Source: Saksenaea vasiformis B4078 (Eukaryota > Mucoromycota > Mucoromycetes > Mucorales > Saksenaeaceae). Taken from it: 22,178 bases of DNA. Below the pieces are notes generated by a model. It was given only the letters and a program-made list of their open reading frames with translations, was not told where the DNA came from and did not search any database. The stretch spans positions 1 to 22,178 of the forward strand of contig JNDT01001791.1 of NCBI GenBank assembly GCA_000697055.1, read 5' to 3'. Positions 19,270 to 22,178 of this stretch are shown piece after piece (position 1 is the first letter of the stretch; every line of letters begins with the position of its first letter). Made by a program: the position numbers and the translations under genes.

Positions 19270-19942
19270 ATTACACTTTTCTTTGTTTATATATATCCCT
19301 TTCTTTTCACATCCTTCTTGTTTTCTAATCAATACTAATACCTGTTCCTTTTTCGTCTGCGCTGGCAGTGAAGCCGTCGGAGGAGTAATATCGCGACAAA
19401 TGAAAAAGCAATATCGCAAGCGTATGAGAGACTACGCCATTTCGAAAATGGGACCCTGCCTGCTTTTAAGAATGACTTTGCATTCTCTCAAAACAGATGA
19501 AGTATGCACTTTACACTATAGACACAGTTAAGCTCCAAATTGGTGCGCTTGCACTTCATCCATATGCTTCAATGTTGTCGAGAAATTTCCCATTACGTCT
19601 TCATAAAAGCTTCCCGTACAGTGTAGGTCAAATTGTACTCGGTGAAAGTGTCTCCGGCAGCAACACCAAGCTTCCTCAAAGCCTGATGAACTAATGCGAG
19701 GGATTATCTGCGGTTATTCCAGTGTCCCATCTGTTGCGTTTTCGTGGACAAGGGTCAGGAAAAATTGGGTTGGGACACGAGAGTTCCTTCACAGCAAAAG
19801 TGGCACAAGTCAAATTCATGTTTTCAAACAATAGCTTGGTATGTTTTCATCGTGATGGTTTCTTTTAGCATATTCTTTCAAATAAAACAATCATTCTATC
19901 TCTAAAGCAAACAAACAAATAGAAGGCGCACCCTTGTCTAAG
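19270..19942. other. intergenic between convergent genes, no gene seen
   Basis: The ADAM gene and the exportin gene end facing each other here. An AATAAA occurs at 19881 on the plus strand, far from the ADAM stop. Short open frames carry no recognised motif. Confidence 0.5.
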
Positions 19943-22178
19943 TTAAAGGGCTGGTGCGGTAGGGGGTACCAGCGTGATATTGTTCAAGCGAAGGTCCCTC
20001 CGAAACGCAGAAATATGCTGAATGAATAGCTCGCGATCCTTTGCCGAAAGTTCCCAGTTAATGCCATCCATTAAACGAGCCAATGCCTAAACAATAAGAT
20101 GTAAATATCATTAAACTTGTCGCTTCATTGACCTACGTTGGCTACGAATTCTTGACGCTCAGGCAGCTGTTGCTCAATGATGTGATTGATATATTTTGAT
20201 GTGTACTACAAAGATAGATGGTCTTAGAATCGTAGAAAATTGCTGTGGACGCAAAGATGGACAGAAGACCAAATCATTTTCTCCCTGTTTGCTATTTACC
20301 TCTCGCTGAAGCAATATCAAGACATACAAAGGTCGTGATATGGACCATTGTTCGTTGTTATCATCAAACAACGCCATATTAAACAGAGTGGCAAGCAGCG
20401 CCGGTAGAATCTGCGGATACTGATTCAGATAATTTAATAGCCACAATCCTTTCTGTTGTTGCTGTCGCTGAGGCTTCTGTGATTCTCTGACAACAAAACT
20501 GCATAGATTGTACACAGCTGAGCAAGCAAGGCCTCTGACTGTGCCGTCGGTAGTTTCTACACCCTGTTCGCATGCCTGCATAAGGTACAGGAACATATCT
20601 GGGGTCACAGTTGGTAACAGCATCAACTGCTCACGCGACACTTCTTCCAGCATACTGAAAAACGATCGACTAAGCTTTGGAAAGCTCTGGTAACGCACAA
20701 ATCGGTTATAAGGAAAAAAAAGTCGCAGTAGCTTTTCCTTACCATTATATCCTGGACAGGAATACTTAGCATTAGCTGCACCATCATATTTAGAGCATCA
20801 TCAAGGGCCTTGTCTTGGTACAACCAAAAGACGCCAAAGTTAATATATCCACCGCCAAAACAACGTGACAAAATGCTGAAACAAATAGAGATGCCTTTGT
20901 ATCTGTTACAACGCCATCAGTAAATACGTTTGTCCGAACTTTGTTCCTTTACTTGTAAGGGTATTTCGAGGTTTCGTCTGTAATCTGCTTCTGAAGGATT
21001 TTCCGGCCTTGAGATCAACATCATCATTAGGCATTGGACGCACAGCATGGGTTTCGTCTTACCAAAAGTACAAATAACTTGGCTTGTATCCTTGAATAGA
21101 AGGATCCCGTTGGGCGACGATATCTCAAAGCAAAGCCGTTGCGTTTTGTTGTTCACCAGCTCTGCAAAGAAGTTGAGCAACGTGTTTACAATCGGCTCTG
21201 GCGACCACGCTTCGATAGCACGGAGGAAAATGGGCATATAATTCGGATAAAACCAATCAAAAAAGAAAGTGAAGTAGCGTCGGTCTTGGATAGGCGTCAA
21301 AAAACCTCTCAAATCAATAAATATCTCTCGCAACGTACGCTAAAATGAGGAAAATAAGCGCTTGAATAGAGCTGCCACAAACATATTATTGTCTTACTTG
21401 CACAGATTCTTGCTGAAAGTTTTCAATTGTATCCAAGGAACCTAATGCCTCAAATCGCGCTGCAAAAGGCTGCATAAATTCGTAAAACGCGATTTCGCGA
21501 ATATTGTCATCCGCAAACAGTAATTTACACAAGATCTGATAATACAGCTCCCGATTACGTTGCTGCTTTTCACTTCCAAGGAATGCGAATCTTCTGGATG
21601 CATAGTTCTGTAAAATCAATTGTGTCATTTCAACGTTTCGCAGATGCTTCAGCAGATTATGGCTACAGTAAACAAGTCAGTTTATCGCCCCAGTTTCATA
21701 TATAAAGCATTATTACCCGGTTGTCAAGTCATTGAACAGTTCCAAGGAACGTTGGATTACTTGCTCGTTATCTGCCCAGTATTGAAGATTGGTACCACTG
21801 AAGTTTCCAGAGACGTAAGTATGGCAAAAAGGTTATAAAAGCACCTCACATTTTTCGTACAATCACGTTAAGCATTGCGACGTGATCATCAATATTAAAG
21901 ACTTCAGCCATCTTGCTATAGATCTATTTAAACAAAAAGCCATGAGCAAACACACTTGCTATTCAATTATTACGACCGAGGAAGTTACCTCTCTACCGGT
22001 GCTATCGCCCATATAGGACTTCCTAAACTGCTGGAAGAAAAAGAGAAACGCTTGATCCAGCTTTTGGTTCAAAAATGTGCTGCCATGTTGCGATTGCAGC
22101 GATTGTTGGACATCCATGAGCTGCAACACCTTGGTTGTCAACAAGCTATCAATTTCTTCTGCAGTATCCGCGCTCAGA
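19943..22178 (-). CDS. XPO7: exportin-7 (importin-beta-like nuclear export receptor), C-terminal half
   Basis: Ten exons on the minus strand (21989-22178, 21850-21923, 21717-21797, 21398-21662, 21063-21339, 20953-21007, 20743-20902, 20300-20686, 20137-20205, 19943-20086) join in phase to 566 residues ending in TAA at 19943-19945. The start lies beyond the window. The protein is a HEAT-repeat karyopherin that carries cargo between nucleus and cytoplasm with Ran-GTP. Blocks that follow animal exportin-7 closely are FFFQQFRKSYMGD, FFDWFYPNYMPIFLRAIE, RLCFEISSPNGILLFKDTS, YKGISICFS, YINFGVFWLYQDKALDDAL and EQWSISRPLYVLILLQ. Animal exportin-7 is about 1090 residues, so roughly half is present. Introns are 50-65 bp except intron 20206-20299 (94 bp). 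No stop or frame break was found, so the gene appears intact. Baker's yeast lacks this receptor, which fits an early-diverging fungus. Confidence 0.93.

Noticed and set aside
19760..19795. String GGAAAAATTGG resembling the inner part of the CACTA terminal repeat
   Set aside because: Only 11 bases match, the CACTACG start is missing and no subterminal motifs surround it; treated as chance.

Overview
The window reads as nuclear DNA of an early-diverging (Mucoromycota-type) fungus. The genes are broken by many short GT-AG introns of about 41-94 bp. There is an ADAM-type disintegrin metalloprotease, a family found in this lineage but not in typical yeasts and moulds, together with an exportin-7 orthologue, Sel1 repeats and decayed CACTA and tyrosine-recombinase elements. 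No tRNA, rRNA, CRISPR array or bacterial-style operon was seen.

Layout. (1) Bases 1-845: the 3' part of a tyrosine-recombinase gene from a mobile element. It is frameshifted by a 23-bp tandem duplication and ends in a perfect 31-bp-arm hairpin followed by AATAAA. (2) About 846-5982: a decayed CACTA/EnSpm-type DNA transposon. It has a minus-strand relic ORF, a Tnp2-like transposase with four recognisable introns, several stops and frame changes, a subterminal repeat field, and a 3' terminal inverted repeat ending exactly in ...CGTAGTG (CACTACGGG on the other strand). No intact 5' terminal repeat was found. (3) 5983-8631: mostly gene-poor, with a CCCTCT microsatellite and decayed fragments. (4) 8632-13151: a complex locus coding for two tandem copies of a divergent MACPF-like module, the second followed by 13 Sel1 repeats. 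Intron positions and phases match between the two copies, which points to tandem duplication. Frame changes near 10240, 10929 and 12430 suggest decay or sequence error. (5) 14043-15408: an intact five-exon NOL1/NOP2/Sun RNA m5C methyltransferase. (6) 16138-19269: an intact eleven-exon ADAM membrane metalloprotease of 850 residues. (7) 19943-22178, minus strand: the C-terminal 566 residues of exportin-7 in ten exons, convergent with the ADAM gene; its 5' end lies beyond the window.

The right third is ordinary host gene space (RNA modification, surface proteolysis, nuclear export) with no sign that the genes work together. The left quarter is nested or abutting mobile DNA. The most unusual locus is the tandem MACPF-like/Sel1 gene, which is also flanked by an inverted pair of diverged repeat blocks (6531-6622 and 13472-13556). 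Exon joins were worked out by hand from splice sites and frame continuity. Family calls rest on recognised motifs, not on searches.
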